Positions 1 to 8,690 of a stretch of 64,000 bases of DNA are shown piece by piece; positions within the stretch are counted from its first letter, which is position 1, and each line of letters begins with the position of its first letter. This DNA comes from Halomicrobium zhouii (GTDB lineage: Archaea > Halobacteriota > Halobacteria > Halobacteriales > Haloarculaceae): positions 744,001-808,000 of the forward strand of contig NZ_FOZK01000002.1 in the NCBI RefSeq assembly GCF_900114435.1. Reading direction: 5' to 3'. The notes under the pieces are model-generated. The model worked only from the letters and a program-made list of their open reading frames with translations. It did no database searches and was not told where the DNA came from. A program made the position numbers and the translations under genes.

Positions 1-1
1 C

Positions 2-793
2 CTCGTGCCGGAGCCGACGCTCAACGAGGGGCCACGCTACCTCCAGCCGTTCCAGGACTGGACGATCCCGTTCGGCACCGACAACCTCGGTCGCGGCATC
101 TTCAAACAGCTCATCCACTCGACGCCCGCGATGCTGAAGATGGCCCTGGCCGGTCTCGTCTTCGCCGTCGGCGTCGCGATCCTCTTCGGGATGATCGCCG
201 GCTACAAGGGCGGCGTCCTCGACACCGTGCTGATGACCATCACGGACATCTTCTTCGTGCTCCCGGGACTCCCGCTGATCATCGTCCTGTCGGCCATCTT
301 CACGCCGCGGGACCCCTTCATCGTCGGCGCCATCCTCTCTATCTCCGTCTGGCCCAGGCTCGCCAGGGAGTTACGCTCGCAGGTCCTCTCGTTACGGACG
401 GAGGACTACGTCGAGGCCTCGCGCTCGATGGGGCTGTCGACGCCGACCATCATCGGCCAGGAACTCATGCCGAAGCTGGCCCCCTACATCCTCATCCGCG
501 GGTCGGGCTCCGCGGTGCGGATCATCAGGGACTCCGTGGCGCTGTACTTCCTGGGCATCCTGCCGTTCAGCACGACCAACTGGGGCGTGATGATGCAGTT
601 CGCCTACAGCACGGGGAACGCCATCTCGACGCCGAGCCACCTCTACTGGCTGGTCGTCCCCCTCGTCGCGCTGGCGGGGATGGGCTTTTCGCTGATCCTG
701 TTCTCGCAGGGCCTCGACCGGGTGTTCAACCCGCGACTCCGGGCCCGGAACACGGAACACGGTGCCGACGAAGACGGGACGGGGGTGATGTGA
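2..793 (+). CDS. Dipeptide/oligopeptide ABC transporter permease, DppC/OppC type (5' truncated)
   Basis: This is an inner-membrane permease subunit of a peptide-type ABC importer. The reading frame is open to the window edge, so the true start lies upstream; about 262 residues are visible. Several hydrophobic segments are seen. The cytoplasmic EAA loop that docks on the ATPases is recognisable as YVEASRSMGLS, about 45% of the way along. The N-terminal FGTDNLGRGIF is typical of DppC-like subunits. The next gene, an ATPase, begins one base after this stop, so the genes form an operon. The family call is firm; the substrate (peptide, nickel or sugar) cannot be told. Confidence 0.9.
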   Translation, partial: LVPEPTLNEGPRYLQPFQDWTIPFGTDNLGRGIFKQLIHSTPAMLKMALAGLVFAVGVAILFGMIAGYKGGVLDTVLMTITDIFFVLPGLPLIIVLSAIFTPRDPFIVGAILSISVWPRLARELRSQVLSLRTEDYVEASRSMGLSTPTIIGQELMPKLAPYILIRGSGSAVRIIRDSVALYFLGILPFSTTNWGVMMQFAYSTGNAISTPSHLYWLVVPLVALAGMGFSLILFSQGLDRVFNPRLRARNTEHGADEDGTGVM

Positions 794-794
794 G

Positions 795-1922
795 ATGGCG
801 ATAGACCAGTCGGGAACGACCGGCACGCCCGACGCAGACGAGGACGAACCGGAAGATATCGTCATGTCGGTCCGCGACGCGCGGGTGTCCTTTGACATGG
901 CCCGCGGGCAGGCGTGGGTGCTCAACGACGTCGACCTCGACGTCCGGCGCAACGAGATTCTCGCCGTCGTCGGCGAGTCCGGGTCGGGCAAGTCGATGTT
1001 CGCCTCGGCGCTGCTGGACGCCGTCGAGGACCCGGGACGGCTAGCCGGCGACGTCACCTACTACCCGGACGAGGCGGCCGGGGAGAGCCAGACCATCGGC
1101 TCGTTCGACGAGGGACTCGACGACTCCGTGGACGTGCTGGACCTGGACCCGGACGAACTGCAGGCGTTCCGGTGGGAGAAGGTCTCGATGGTGTTCCAGG
1201 GGGCGATGAACTCGTTCAACCCCACGATGAAGATCAAGGCCCACTTCCACGAGACCATCCAGGCCCACAACGCGGTCCTCGAAGAGCGGATGGACCACGT
1301 CCGGAAGCTCTTCGACGCGCTGTACATCGACTTCGACCGCGTGATGACGTCCTATCCACACGAGCTCTCCGGCGGGATCAAACAGCGGACGCTCATCGCG
1401 CTGGCGCTGGTGCTGGAACCCGAGGTGCTCGTGATGGACGAGCCGACCGCCGCGCTGGATCTTTTGATGCAGCGCTCTATCATCTCGATGCTGCGGAACC
1501 TCCGCGACGAGTTCGACCTCACCATCGTGTTCATCACCCACGACCTGCCGCTGGTCGGCGGCCTCGCGGACCGCATCGCCGTGATGTACGCCTTCGAGTT
1601 CGTGGAGGTCGGTGCGACGCGGGATCTCATGAAGAACGCCGCCCATCCCTACACCCGCTCGCTGTTACGGTCGGTGCCGAGCATCACCTCGGACGTCGAC
1701 GAGATGGAACCGATCGAGGGGGCGCGGCCGGACCCGGTCAACATCCCGACCGGCTGTTCGTTCCACCCGCGCTGTCCCGTCGCCGACGACCGCTGTGAGA
1801 TCGAGGACCCGGACCTGGCCGCCGTCGAGGACGACCTCCAGGCGGCGTGTTTCTACACCGACCAGGCGCGCGAACAGATCGACTACACGCTGGAAGACGA
1901 ATCCACGGGGGACGACAGATGA
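795..1922 (+). CDS. Peptide-type ABC transporter ATP-binding protein, DppD-like
   Basis: This is the first of two ATPase subunits powering the importer. Visible motifs are Walker A GESGSGKS near residue 60, signature LSGG near residue 192, and Walker B VLVMDEP near residue 211. The C-terminal oligopeptide-transporter extension has its cysteine cluster (CSFHPRCPVADDRC near residue 320), which in this family can bind an Fe-S cluster. At 375 residues it is slightly longer than bacterial DppD because of an acidic N-terminus. It starts one base after the permease stop, and its own stop overlaps the start of the next ATPase (ATGA). Confidence 0.93.
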   Translation: MAIDQSGTTGTPDADEDEPEDIVMSVRDARVSFDMARGQAWVLNDVDLDVRRNEILAVVGESGSGKSMFASALLDAVEDPGRLAGDVTYYPDEAAGESQTIGSFDEGLDDSVDVLDLDPDELQAFRWEKVSMVFQGAMNSFNPTMKIKAHFHETIQAHNAVLEERMDHVRKLFDALYIDFDRVMTSYPHELSGGIKQRTLIALALVLEPEVLVMDEPTAALDLLMQRSIISMLRNLRDEFDLTIVFITHDLPLVGGLADRIAVMYAFEFVEVGATRDLMKNAAHPYTRSLLRSVPSITSDVDEMEPIEGARPDPVNIPTGCSFHPRCPVADDRCEIEDPDLAAVEDDLQAACFYTDQAREQIDYTLEDESTGDDR

Positions 1923-3073
1923 GCACCGACGACGCGACCGACGGGGAACAGCACGACGAGGAAGCCGGGCGCGCCGACGAACCCCTCCTGGCGCTGGAGG
2001 ACGTCGAGGTCCACTACGATACGGGGACCGGCATCGAGCGCTACCTCAGCGACAAGCGCGTGAAGGCTGTCGACGGGGTGAACCTCGAACTCGAGGAGAA
2101 CGACATCGTCGTGCTGGTCGGCGAGTCGGGGTGTGGGAAGACCACGCTCGGGAAGTCCGCGGTCGGGCTCGAACGGCCGACCGGCGGCGCCGTCAAGTAC
2201 CGCGGCCAGGACATCTGGGAGGCCAAGGACCACCCCAGAGGGGCCGACATCGAGTTCCGCGAGATCCGTCGGGCGATGCAGATCATCCACCAGGACCCGG
2301 CGAACGCGCTCAACGCCTCGCGCAGGGTGCGGGCCATCCTGGCCGATCCCCTGAAGAAGTACCGGACGGAACTCGGCCCGCAGGAACGCGAGGAGACGAT
2401 CTACCGCTACCTGGAGTACGTGGACATGACGCCGGCGGAGGACTACGCCGACCGGTACCCCCACCAGCTCTCGGGCGGCGAGAAACAGCGCATCACGCTC
2501 GGGCGCGCGCTGTTGATGAACCCGGACGTCATCCTGGCCGACGAGGCCATCAGCGCGCTGGACGTCTCCCTGCGCGTCGAGATGATGGACCTCATCCTCG
2601 ATCTGCAGGAGACGTTCGACACCTCCTACGTCTTCATCTCCCACGACCTGGCGAACGCTCGCTACCTGGCCAAGCGGGCTGGCGGTCGGATCGCCATCAT
2701 GTACCTGGGCAACATCGTCGAGATCGGTGGCCCTGACGAGGTGATCCAGAACCCGAGCCATCCCTACACGGAGGTGCTCCGGTGGTCGACGCCCTCGATG
2801 GACCCCGACGTCGCGATGGAACGGATCAAGGAGAAACCGCCCGTGCGACGGATCGACGTCCCCGACCCGCAGGACCCGCCGTCGGGCTGTGCGTTCCACC
2901 CGCGCTGTACGAAGGCCCGCGAGGCCTGCGCGGCCGAGGACCCGGAACTGTACGACGCCGAGGAAACCGAGGCGGCCTGCTTCCGGGCGCTCGACAACCA
3001 CGAGTACTGGTCGAGTCAGGAACTCGAGGACGCAGAGGGCTCCGGGACGGCGGAACTCGGCGTCGGCGACTAA
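1919..3073 (+). CDS. Peptide-type ABC transporter ATP-binding protein, DppF-like
   Basis: This is the second ATPase of the importer, 384 residues. The start chosen is the ATG that overlaps the upstream TGA, because it gives a normal acidic N-terminus and translational coupling. Walker A GESGCGKT is near residue 67 and signature LSGGEKQR near 183. Walker B reads VILADEAISALD near 203. In most DppF proteins the residue after DE is proline; here it is alanine, while the catalytic glutamate is kept. The C-terminal CAFHPRC cluster is present. It is the last gene of the operon: a 105 bp gap and a new promoter follow. Confidence 0.92.
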   Translation: MSTDDATDGEQHDEEAGRADEPLLALEDVEVHYDTGTGIERYLSDKRVKAVDGVNLELEENDIVVLVGESGCGKTTLGKSAVGLERPTGGAVKYRGQDIWEAKDHPRGADIEFREIRRAMQIIHQDPANALNASRRVRAILADPLKKYRTELGPQEREETIYRYLEYVDMTPAEDYADRYPHQLSGGEKQRITLGRALLMNPDVILADEAISALDVSLRVEMMDLILDLQETFDTSYVFISHDLANARYLAKRAGGRIAIMYLGNIVEIGGPDEVIQNPSHPYTEVLRWSTPSMDPDVAMERIKEKPPVRRIDVPDPQDPPSGCAFHPRCTKAREACAAEDPELYDAEETEAACFRALDNHEYWSSQELEDAEGSGTAELGVGD

Positions 3074-3145
3074 GTCCTGACCGCCTGCGACAGTCGCACC
3101 GAACCGAACGCCGCCGCCCGCTCGCGAGGACCGCGGGAGGGCAAC

Positions 3146-3153
3146 GCTTATCT
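3146..3153 (+). promoter_or_regulatory. Probable TATA box of the thermosome-like gene
   Basis: The sequence gcttatct lies 26-33 nt before the ATG at 3179, the spacing expected for a leaderless haloarchaeal transcript. No Shine-Dalgarno-like sequence is seen between it and the start codon. This is inferred from position and composition only. Confidence 0.5.
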
Positions 3154-3178
3154 TCGCTACCGAGTCATCAGGGTACAC

Positions 3179-4804
3179 ATGACACGGCAGACGCAGTCAG
3201 GCCCGACGAGCGTCACGTCCGAGGAAACCCAGCGTAGTACCGGCGAGCAGGCGCTGGCGCTGAACGTGGCCGCCGCCGAGGGCATCACCGACGCGGTGCG
3301 GACCACGCTCGGCCCTCGCGGGATGGACAAACTGCTCGTCGACGGATCGGGCGACGTCGTCGTGACCAACGACGGCGCCACCTTGCTGTCGGAGATGGAC
3401 GTCTCTCACCCCGTCGCCCGGTCGCTGATACAGGTCGCGACGACCCAGGAGGCCGAGGTGGGCGACGGAACGACGTCGGCCGTCGTGCTGGCCGGCGCGC
3501 TCCTGCAGGAGGCCCTGGACCTGGTCGACGACGGCGTCCACCCGACGACCGTCGCCACGGGGTACTGGATGGCGGCCGACGTCGCGAGCGAGGCGCTCGA
3601 CGAGATGGCCAGGGGCGTCGGGCCGGACGACGTCCCCGCGCTCGAACGCGTCGCCGCGACGGCGATGACGGGCAAGGGCGCCGAGCAGGCCAGGGACCAG
3701 CTCGCCTCGGTCGTCGTGCAGGCCGTGCGCGCGGCGCTGGCGGAGAACGGCCGGGTGAACGACGACTCGCTCGTCCTGCGGGCGTTCCCGACGCGCTCGC
3801 TCTCGGACTCGCAGTTCGTCCCCGGACTGCTGTTCGACTACAACCCGTGTCACCGGGGGATGCCCCGCTCGCAGACGGACGCCGACGTGCTCGTCTACGA
3901 CGGCGCCGTCGAGACCGCCGAACTGTCCAACGACGGCGGGGCCACGGTCACCGACTTCGGCGAGTACCAGTCGTTCGTCGACCGGGAACACGCCGAACTC
4001 GACGCCGCCGTCGACCGGATTCTCGACGCCGGCGCGGACGTGGTGCTCGCGACCGGGAATATCGAATCCCGTGCCCGGGAACGGCTGGCCAGGGCGGACG
4101 TGACGGCGTTCTACGAGGTCGACGACGACGACGGCCGGCAGGTCGCGCTGGCGACCGGCGCCACGCCGGTCGGCGACCTCGACGTGCTGACCGCGGACCA
4201 CCTCGGCTTCGCTGGCAGCGTCGCACAGCAAAAGTTCCGGGAGCTGACCCACAAACAGGATGCACCGGCCGAGCGGACGATGGTGTTCGACGACCTGCCG
4301 GGCGAGACGGTCGGGACCATCCTGCTGCGCGGCGGGACCGAGCACGCCCTCGACGAGGTCGAGCGAGCGGTCGAGGACAGCGTCGGTGTGACGGTCGCGG
4401 CCGTCGAGGACGGCGTCATCGTACCCGGTGCGGGCGCCCCGGAGATAGCACTCGCACGCGCAGTACGCGAGCGCTCGACGGACGTGGCGGGGCGCGAGCA
4501 ACTCGCGCTCGAGGCGTTCGCCGATTCGCTGGAGACCCTGCCCCGAACGCTCGCGGAGAACGCCGGTCACGACGTCGTCGACGCGCTGGTCGCGCTGCGG
4601 ACGGCACACGACGACGGCGACTGGGCCGCCGGCCTCGACGCCGACACCGGGGACGTCGTCGACGCGTATCGGGCTGGCGTCATGGAGCCCTACCGGGTGA
4701 AATCCTGTGCGCTGTCGTCGGCCGTCGACGCCGCGACGCTGGTCCTGCGCATCGACGACCTCATCTCGGCGGGCGACCTGACGGCGAGTGACGACGAGAA
4801 CTGA
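3179..4804 (+). CDS. Thermosome (group II chaperonin) subunit, divergent paralogue
   Basis: This is an Hsp60/CCT-type chaperonin subunit that would assemble into a double ring and fold proteins using ATP. The nucleotide-binding signatures are present: TLGPRGMDK at residues 43-51, GDVVVTNDG near 58-66, GDGTTS at 95-100, and VPGAGAPE near 414. At 541 residues it has the usual length. It differs from the abundant haloarchaeal thermosome subunits in its apical domain, in the replacement of the usual GDGTTTAVV by GDGTTSAVV, and in ending with acidic residues rather than a Gly-Gly-Met tail. A third, minor CCT-type paralogue is the likely identity. It is monocistronic, convergent with the IclR gene. 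Confidence 0.9.
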   Translation: MTRQTQSGPTSVTSEETQRSTGEQALALNVAAAEGITDAVRTTLGPRGMDKLLVDGSGDVVVTNDGATLLSEMDVSHPVARSLIQVATTQEAEVGDGTTSAVVLAGALLQEALDLVDDGVHPTTVATGYWMAADVASEALDEMARGVGPDDVPALERVAATAMTGKGAEQARDQLASVVVQAVRAALAENGRVNDDSLVLRAFPTRSLSDSQFVPGLLFDYNPCHRGMPRSQTDADVLVYDGAVETAELSNDGGATVTDFGEYQSFVDREHAELDAAVDRILDAGADVVLATGNIESRARERLARADVTAFYEVDDDDGRQVALATGATPVGDLDVLTADHLGFAGSVAQQKFRELTHKQDAPAERTMVFDDLPGETVGTILLRGGTEHALDEVERAVEDSVGVTVAAVEDGVIVPGAGAPEIALARAVRERSTDVAGREQLALEAFADSLETLPRTLAENAGHDVVDALVALRTAHDDGDWAAGLDADTGDVVDAYRAGVMEPYRVKSCALSSAVDAATLVLRIDDLISAGDLTASDDEN

Positions 4805-4849
4805 GTTCGGATTCGGACGGCGGTGAGATCGGGGGCAAGTGCGCGCCGG

Positions 4850-5611
4850 TCAGGAGTGGTTGTGTTCCAGTTCGACGACGTTGGCCGCACTGAGAACTTC
4901 GTTGGGCAGCTCCTCGAAGAACCGCTCGTCGTCGACCCGCTGGCTCGGACAGGCGACGCTGATGGCGGCCAGCGCCCGGTCGTGGCCGTCGGTGATGGGC
5001 ACCGCGATACAGCGCAGGCCGGGGAGTCCCTCCTCGCGGTCGACGGCGTAGCGCTGCTCGCGTATCTCGTCGAGTTCTTCGAAGAACGTCTCGCGGTCGG
5101 TGATCGTCTTGTCCGTCGCCGCGGGCATCCCGTGCTCGTCGAGGACCGCCTCGACCTCCTCGCGCGGGCGGAACGCGAGGATGGCCTTGCCGAGCCCGGT
5201 CGAGTGGAGGTGGACTCGCTGGCCGGCGTAGGTGCCCAGCTGGACGGCCTGGTCGCCCTCGGCCTTGTAGAGGAAGATGCCCCGTCCCTGTTTCTCGACG
5301 AGCAGGTTCACGAGCTCGCCGGTTTCCTCGGCGAGTTTGTCGACCGCCGGCCGGGCGGTGTCGTAGATCTCGTTCCGGTTGCGGGCGTAGGCGCCGAGGC
5401 CGAGAAAGGCCAGGCCGATGTGGTACTCGTCGCCCTCCTTGACGACGTACTCGCGCTGGGCGAGCGTGTTGAGGTGATTGTGAACCGCGCTCTTGCCCAC
5501 CTGCACCCTGTCGGCGATCTCGGAGACCCCCGCCCCGTCCAGTTCGCGGATGATCTCGAGGATCTCCAGCGTCCGGTCCACGGTCCGGACCGGATGGTTC
5601 GTCTGTGCCAT
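4850..5611 (-). CDS. IclR-family transcriptional regulator
   Basis: This is a DNA-binding regulator of 253 residues. An N-terminal winged helix (TVDRTLEILEIIRELDG, then a recognition helix around KSAVHNHLNTL) is followed by an IclR effector domain with the typical GLGKAILAF segment and a C-terminal AAISVACP stretch. The ATG at 5611 was chosen over an in-frame upstream start because it gives the standard IclR N-terminus. An AT-rich box (attatattc on the minus strand, about 5628-5636) sits 17-25 nt upstream of it. The target genes are not evident: neighbours are a chaperonin and rdfA. Confidence 0.9.
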   Translation of the reverse strand: MAQTNHPVRTVDRTLEILEIIRELDGAGVSEIADRVQVGKSAVHNHLNTLAQREYVVKEGDEYHIGLAFLGLGAYARNRNEIYDTARPAVDKLAEETGELVNLLVEKQGRGIFLYKAEGDQAVQLGTYAGQRVHLHSTGLGKAILAFRPREEVEAVLDEHGMPAATDKTITDRETFFEELDEIREQRYAVDREEGLPGLRCIAVPITDGHDRALAAISVACPSQRVDDERFFEELPNEVLSAANVVELEHNHS

Positions 5612-5976
5612 ACCTTCGCAACTTACCGAACGAATATAATGGTTCTGCCTGGCCGAACGACGTTCTGTCTGTGCCAGCGGTCTCCGAGTCACGGACGAGG
5701 AGCGTCCCGACGAGCGATTCGGTCCGTGACTGTCGTAATTTTATATAGGATGGGAACCAATTTAGGTCTGTCCCGGGGTAACACACGGGACTGGTGGAAT
5801 CGAACAGCCACGAACCACTGCTACTCACTGCTATGAGTACGCGCGGCGGCGTCACGGACGCGTCGCGGGACGGATCGCCACTATCCACCCGCGTCCGTCT
5901 GAACCGATCCGGAGACACGAACGCCGCCGCGCTCATCATAACAGATTTGACTCCTATTCCCCAAGACTGGACAGGT
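5612..5976. promoter_or_regulatory. Divergent intergenic region between the IclR regulator and rdfA
   Basis: This region of 365 bp holds the minus-strand TATA-like box of the IclR gene near 5632 and a strong plus-strand TATA-like box (ttttatatagg, near 5738-5748). A second weak AT-rich box lies about 35-45 nt before the rdfA start. The octamer ccgaacga occurs near 5628 and again near 5653 and could be part of an IclR operator. An open frame runs through 5794-5976 in phase with rdfA but its protein sequence looks untranslated. Confidence 0.4.
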
Positions 5977-6630
5977 ATGACTGACGAGGGCCACGTAGAC
6001 GAGAATGGCGCGGGCGGGGACGGGCCGAGGACGCCCGAAAGCCGGCGGAGCAAGGTCGGGCGCGTCCTCGCAGAGCGGGACCTGGACGGGCTGGGCACGG
6101 AACTGGAAGCGTACTGGACCGGCGAGGGGAGCGAGCGCTACAGCCTCCGGGATCTCGCGGACCACTTCAACCGGCGCGTCCTCCGGGCAGCGCTCCGAGC
6201 GGCCGACCAGGACCCCCTCGACGGCGAGGCCGAGAACCTCTACGAACTGCTCACGGGCGACGAGGTGACCAGCGGGACCCGTATCCAGGCCGAACACCGG
6301 CTCGAACGGGCCGGCGTCGACGTCGACCGGCTCGAGCGGGACTTCGTCTCCCACCAGGCTGTCCACACCTACCTCACGAAGTACCGCGACGTCGAGGCAC
6401 CGTCCTCTGGCGACGGCACGACCGTCGAGAGCGCCCGGACGACGGTCCAGCAACTCAGGAACCGCCTCCAGGCGGTGACGGAGACGACGATCGGCGCCCT
6501 GCTGAACGCGAACCTGCTGTCGCTCGGCGACCACCACGTCTACGTCGACGTCCGCGTCACCTGCAACGACTGCCAGAACCAGTATCCGGTGACCGACCTG
6601 TTCGACGCGGGCGGTTGCGAGTGCGAGTGA
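5977..6630 (+). CDS. rdfA: Rod-determining factor RdfA
   Basis: This is a haloarchaeal cell-shape regulator of 217 residues, linked to rod formation. It is recognised from the N-terminal RRSKVGRVLAERDLDGLG, the helix SLRDLADHFNRRVLRAAL near residues 56-73, the segment SHQAVHTYLTKYRD, and a cysteine-rich C-terminus (CNDCQ and CECE) that resembles a zinc ribbon. The ATG at 5977 gives the usual N-terminus. An in-frame extension to 5794 exists, but its translation is arginine- and serine-rich and unlike the family. Membership comes from recalled family features; no alignment was run. Confidence 0.8.
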   Translation: MTDEGHVDENGAGGDGPRTPESRRSKVGRVLAERDLDGLGTELEAYWTGEGSERYSLRDLADHFNRRVLRAALRAADQDPLDGEAENLYELLTGDEVTSGTRIQAEHRLERAGVDVDRLERDFVSHQAVHTYLTKYRDVEAPSSGDGTTVESARTTVQQLRNRLQAVTETTIGALLNANLLSLGDHHVYVDVRVTCNDCQNQYPVTDLFDAGGCECE

Positions 6631-6672
6631 CGCGTCAGCTGCCTGTACACGCCGTGCGTTCTCCCGTGCGCC

Positions 6673-7137
6673 TCACCCCATGACGACCGTGACCGGGCCG
6701 TCGAAGTTGAGGATGATCCGCTGGGCCACGTCACCGAAGATGACCTTCCCCGTCGGCGAGCGGCGGCGGCCGACGACGAACACGTGGTCGCAGTCCTCGC
6801 GACTCGCCGCGTCGAGTATCTCGTCGGCCAGTTCGCCGTCGTCGGCGACCGAGGCGGTGACGTCGAAGGCGGGCGCGTCGTCGCCGAAGACGTCTCCGGC
6901 CAGCGTCCGTGCGAAGTTCCGCGCGACGTCCAGCGCGTCGGTCCCGCTGTAGGAGGCGTGCTCGGCCGTCTCGAGAGCCTCCATCGTCTCCGCGTCCTCG
7001 TCGTACTCTCCGGGAGTGACCCAGGAGAACAGGACCAGTTCGGCATCGACACCCCGGGCGAGTTGCCCCGCCTCTGCGAGCAGTTCGCGATTCGCGTCGC
7101 TGTCGTCCACGACGACAAGTGCCCGTTCCATATCCAC
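6673..7137 (-). CDS. Universal stress protein (UspA family)
   Basis: This is a small cytoplasmic Usp-fold protein of 154 residues. It starts with the family signature ALVVVDDSDANRELL and ends with the nucleotide-binding pattern GRRRSPTGKVIFGDVAQRII, which follows the G-x2-G-x9-G-[ST]-like motif of ATP-binding Usp proteins. A second in-frame ATG two codons later is possible. It lies convergent with rdfA. A role in stress response is inferred from the family only. Confidence 0.88.
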   Translation of the reverse strand: MDMERALVVVDDSDANRELLAEAGQLARGVDAELVLFSWVTPGEYDEDAETMEALETAEHASYSGTDALDVARNFARTLAGDVFGDDAPAFDVTASVADDGELADEILDAASREDCDHVFVVGRRRSPTGKVIFGDVAQRIILNFDGPVTVVMG

Positions 7138-7692
7138 GTACCTGCACGCTCTCCCCCATAAGTGTTCCTGGGAGGGCCGTTCAGCGTTCCGGATACGTCC
7201 TCGCTGGCTGCCGGAAACCGATCGAACGGGGAACGAATTATATAAAAATCTAATAATACCTGTCTTTCTGATATAGTGTAATAACGTCAGCGACGGGATG
7301 CCGCGCTGGTTCGGGTCGTTTCTTCGGGTCAGGTCTGGACTGTAGCTCGAAGATTGCTCCTAGACGGGCGGTGCGTGCCCAATCGGTCGGCGAGTTATCT
7401 GGATCCAGTCGATTTCCCGTTCGCTGGAATCACGCCGATCTACCGGGTCGCCTCCGGGGTAAATCTGTGTCTCTGGTTCCTCTCACGGTGATCTCAGCCG
7501 GTAACGCCCTTCGGCAGGACCTGCACGGCCGTCCGTTCGACTCGGATTGCTAGATATGATTGAGATCTTAGTATATGGGGTATTTATACGCATTTTGCCA
7601 TTAGAATTACCGATCTCGTCACCGCTGGGCTATCCGGGCCCGGCGTCGCTGGCAACCGATACTATAAACAGAGTGCCACGAGCACTGCCGCC
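7138..7692. other. Long intergenic region with the promoter of a lipoprotein gene
   Basis: These 555 bp lack a convincing gene. The first part is AT-rich (around 7230-7275). The middle contains only a 60-codon frame (7371-7553) with no recognisable features. A TATA-like box actataaac lies at 7661-7669, 24-32 nt before the ATG of the lipoprotein gene at 7693. A second AT-rich stretch with gtatttatacgc near 7580 could be another promoter. No tRNA or structured RNA was recognised. Confidence 0.4.
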
Positions 7693-8610
7693 ATGCCCAT
7701 CGACCGTCGAACCGCCCTCCAGACGGTGGGAACGGCCGGCCTGGCCGCACTCGCCGGGTGTCTGTCCACGAACCACTACGAGTACACCCTCACAGTGGAC
7801 TCCGTCGACCAGTCGCTGGCCGACTACGCGCTGTACGACCCGGACGACGAGTCGCTGTTCGACACCGCGGCGCGGGACGCCCTCGACGCGATACTCCCGG
7901 ACGGCCGGCACACGACGTACGGATACGAACCGCTCCCGACCGGCGCCTACGTCGAGGACGGTGGCCGGTACTACCAGACCGAAGCCGTGGTCACCGGCCG
8001 CGAGGAGCGGGAGCGAACGCTCGTCCGCGCCGACCACCTCGAAATGGACTCCGTCTCGGCCGAGATGGTTCCCCTCGACTCCCTCTCGACGGTGAGCCGC
8101 CGTATCGTCGAAATCCTCCACGAGTACCACGCGACGGACGGCGCTGGTCACTCGACCGATTCGCTCTGGGACGGCGCGTACGTGCTCCGCCGGCCGGCCG
8201 AACTGGACAGCGCGGTCACCGGCGAGCTCGACGACGCGACGGTGGCGGTGGATCCAGGGGAAAACTCGGCCTACCGCCTCTCGCTCGCCACCGAACGGAT
8301 CACCGAGCGCGTGGTCGAATCGTTCGCCGTCGACGTCGCCGAGGACTCGCAAACTTTCAATGACGTCGTCCTCGCCACCCGGATCGACGCCGAGGTCGAG
8401 GGCCCGGGCCTGGACCCGGGGGTCAGGCAGGCGCTCGAGGACGTCGTCGAAACCGGCGAGACGAGCGAGACGACGCCGCTGACCCCCTCGTTCGAGGGAT
8501 TGCTCGAACGTCTGGGGCTTGGCGACGTCGACGTCGGCAGGAACGGACAGGTACTCTGGTACGACGAGCGACTCTATCGCTACGGCCTGTACGTGAGCCC
8601 GGCCAACTGA
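7693..8610 (+). CDS. Tat-exported lipoprotein, paralogue 1 of 3 in this window
   Basis: This is a secreted lipid-anchored protein of 305 residues with unknown function. The N-terminus has a twin arginine (DRRTALQTVG), a hydrophobic stretch and a lipobox LAGC, so export by Tat and lipidation at the cysteine are expected. Segments GRHTTYGYEP, then a GG-YYQTEAVVTG block, and a C-terminal WYDERLYRYGLYV match the proteins encoded at 30596-31546 and, more weakly, 59681-60685 in order and spacing. It is transcribed from its own leaderless-type promoter. No enzymatic motif was seen. Confidence 0.8.
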   Translation: MPIDRRTALQTVGTAGLAALAGCLSTNHYEYTLTVDSVDQSLADYALYDPDDESLFDTAARDALDAILPDGRHTTYGYEPLPTGAYVEDGGRYYQTEAVVTGREERERTLVRADHLEMDSVSAEMVPLDSLSTVSRRIVEILHEYHATDGAGHSTDSLWDGAYVLRRPAELDSAVTGELDDATVAVDPGENSAYRLSLATERITERVVESFAVDVAEDSQTFNDVVLATRIDAEVEGPGLDPGVRQALEDVVETGETSETTPLTPSFEGLLERLGLGDVDVGRNGQVLWYDERLYRYGLYVSPAN

Positions 8611-8690
8611 GTGGGGTCTGGGCCGGCTGAATCCGGCCGACGGGCAGTCCTGCTCGGCCGAGATCGCTCCCGCGGGCCCGGGTTGGTCCC

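Noticed and set aside
7371-7553. 60-codon open frame between the stress protein and the lipoprotein
   Set aside because: Its translation shows no domain, signal or composition typical of the organism's proteins, and no promoter lies in front of it.
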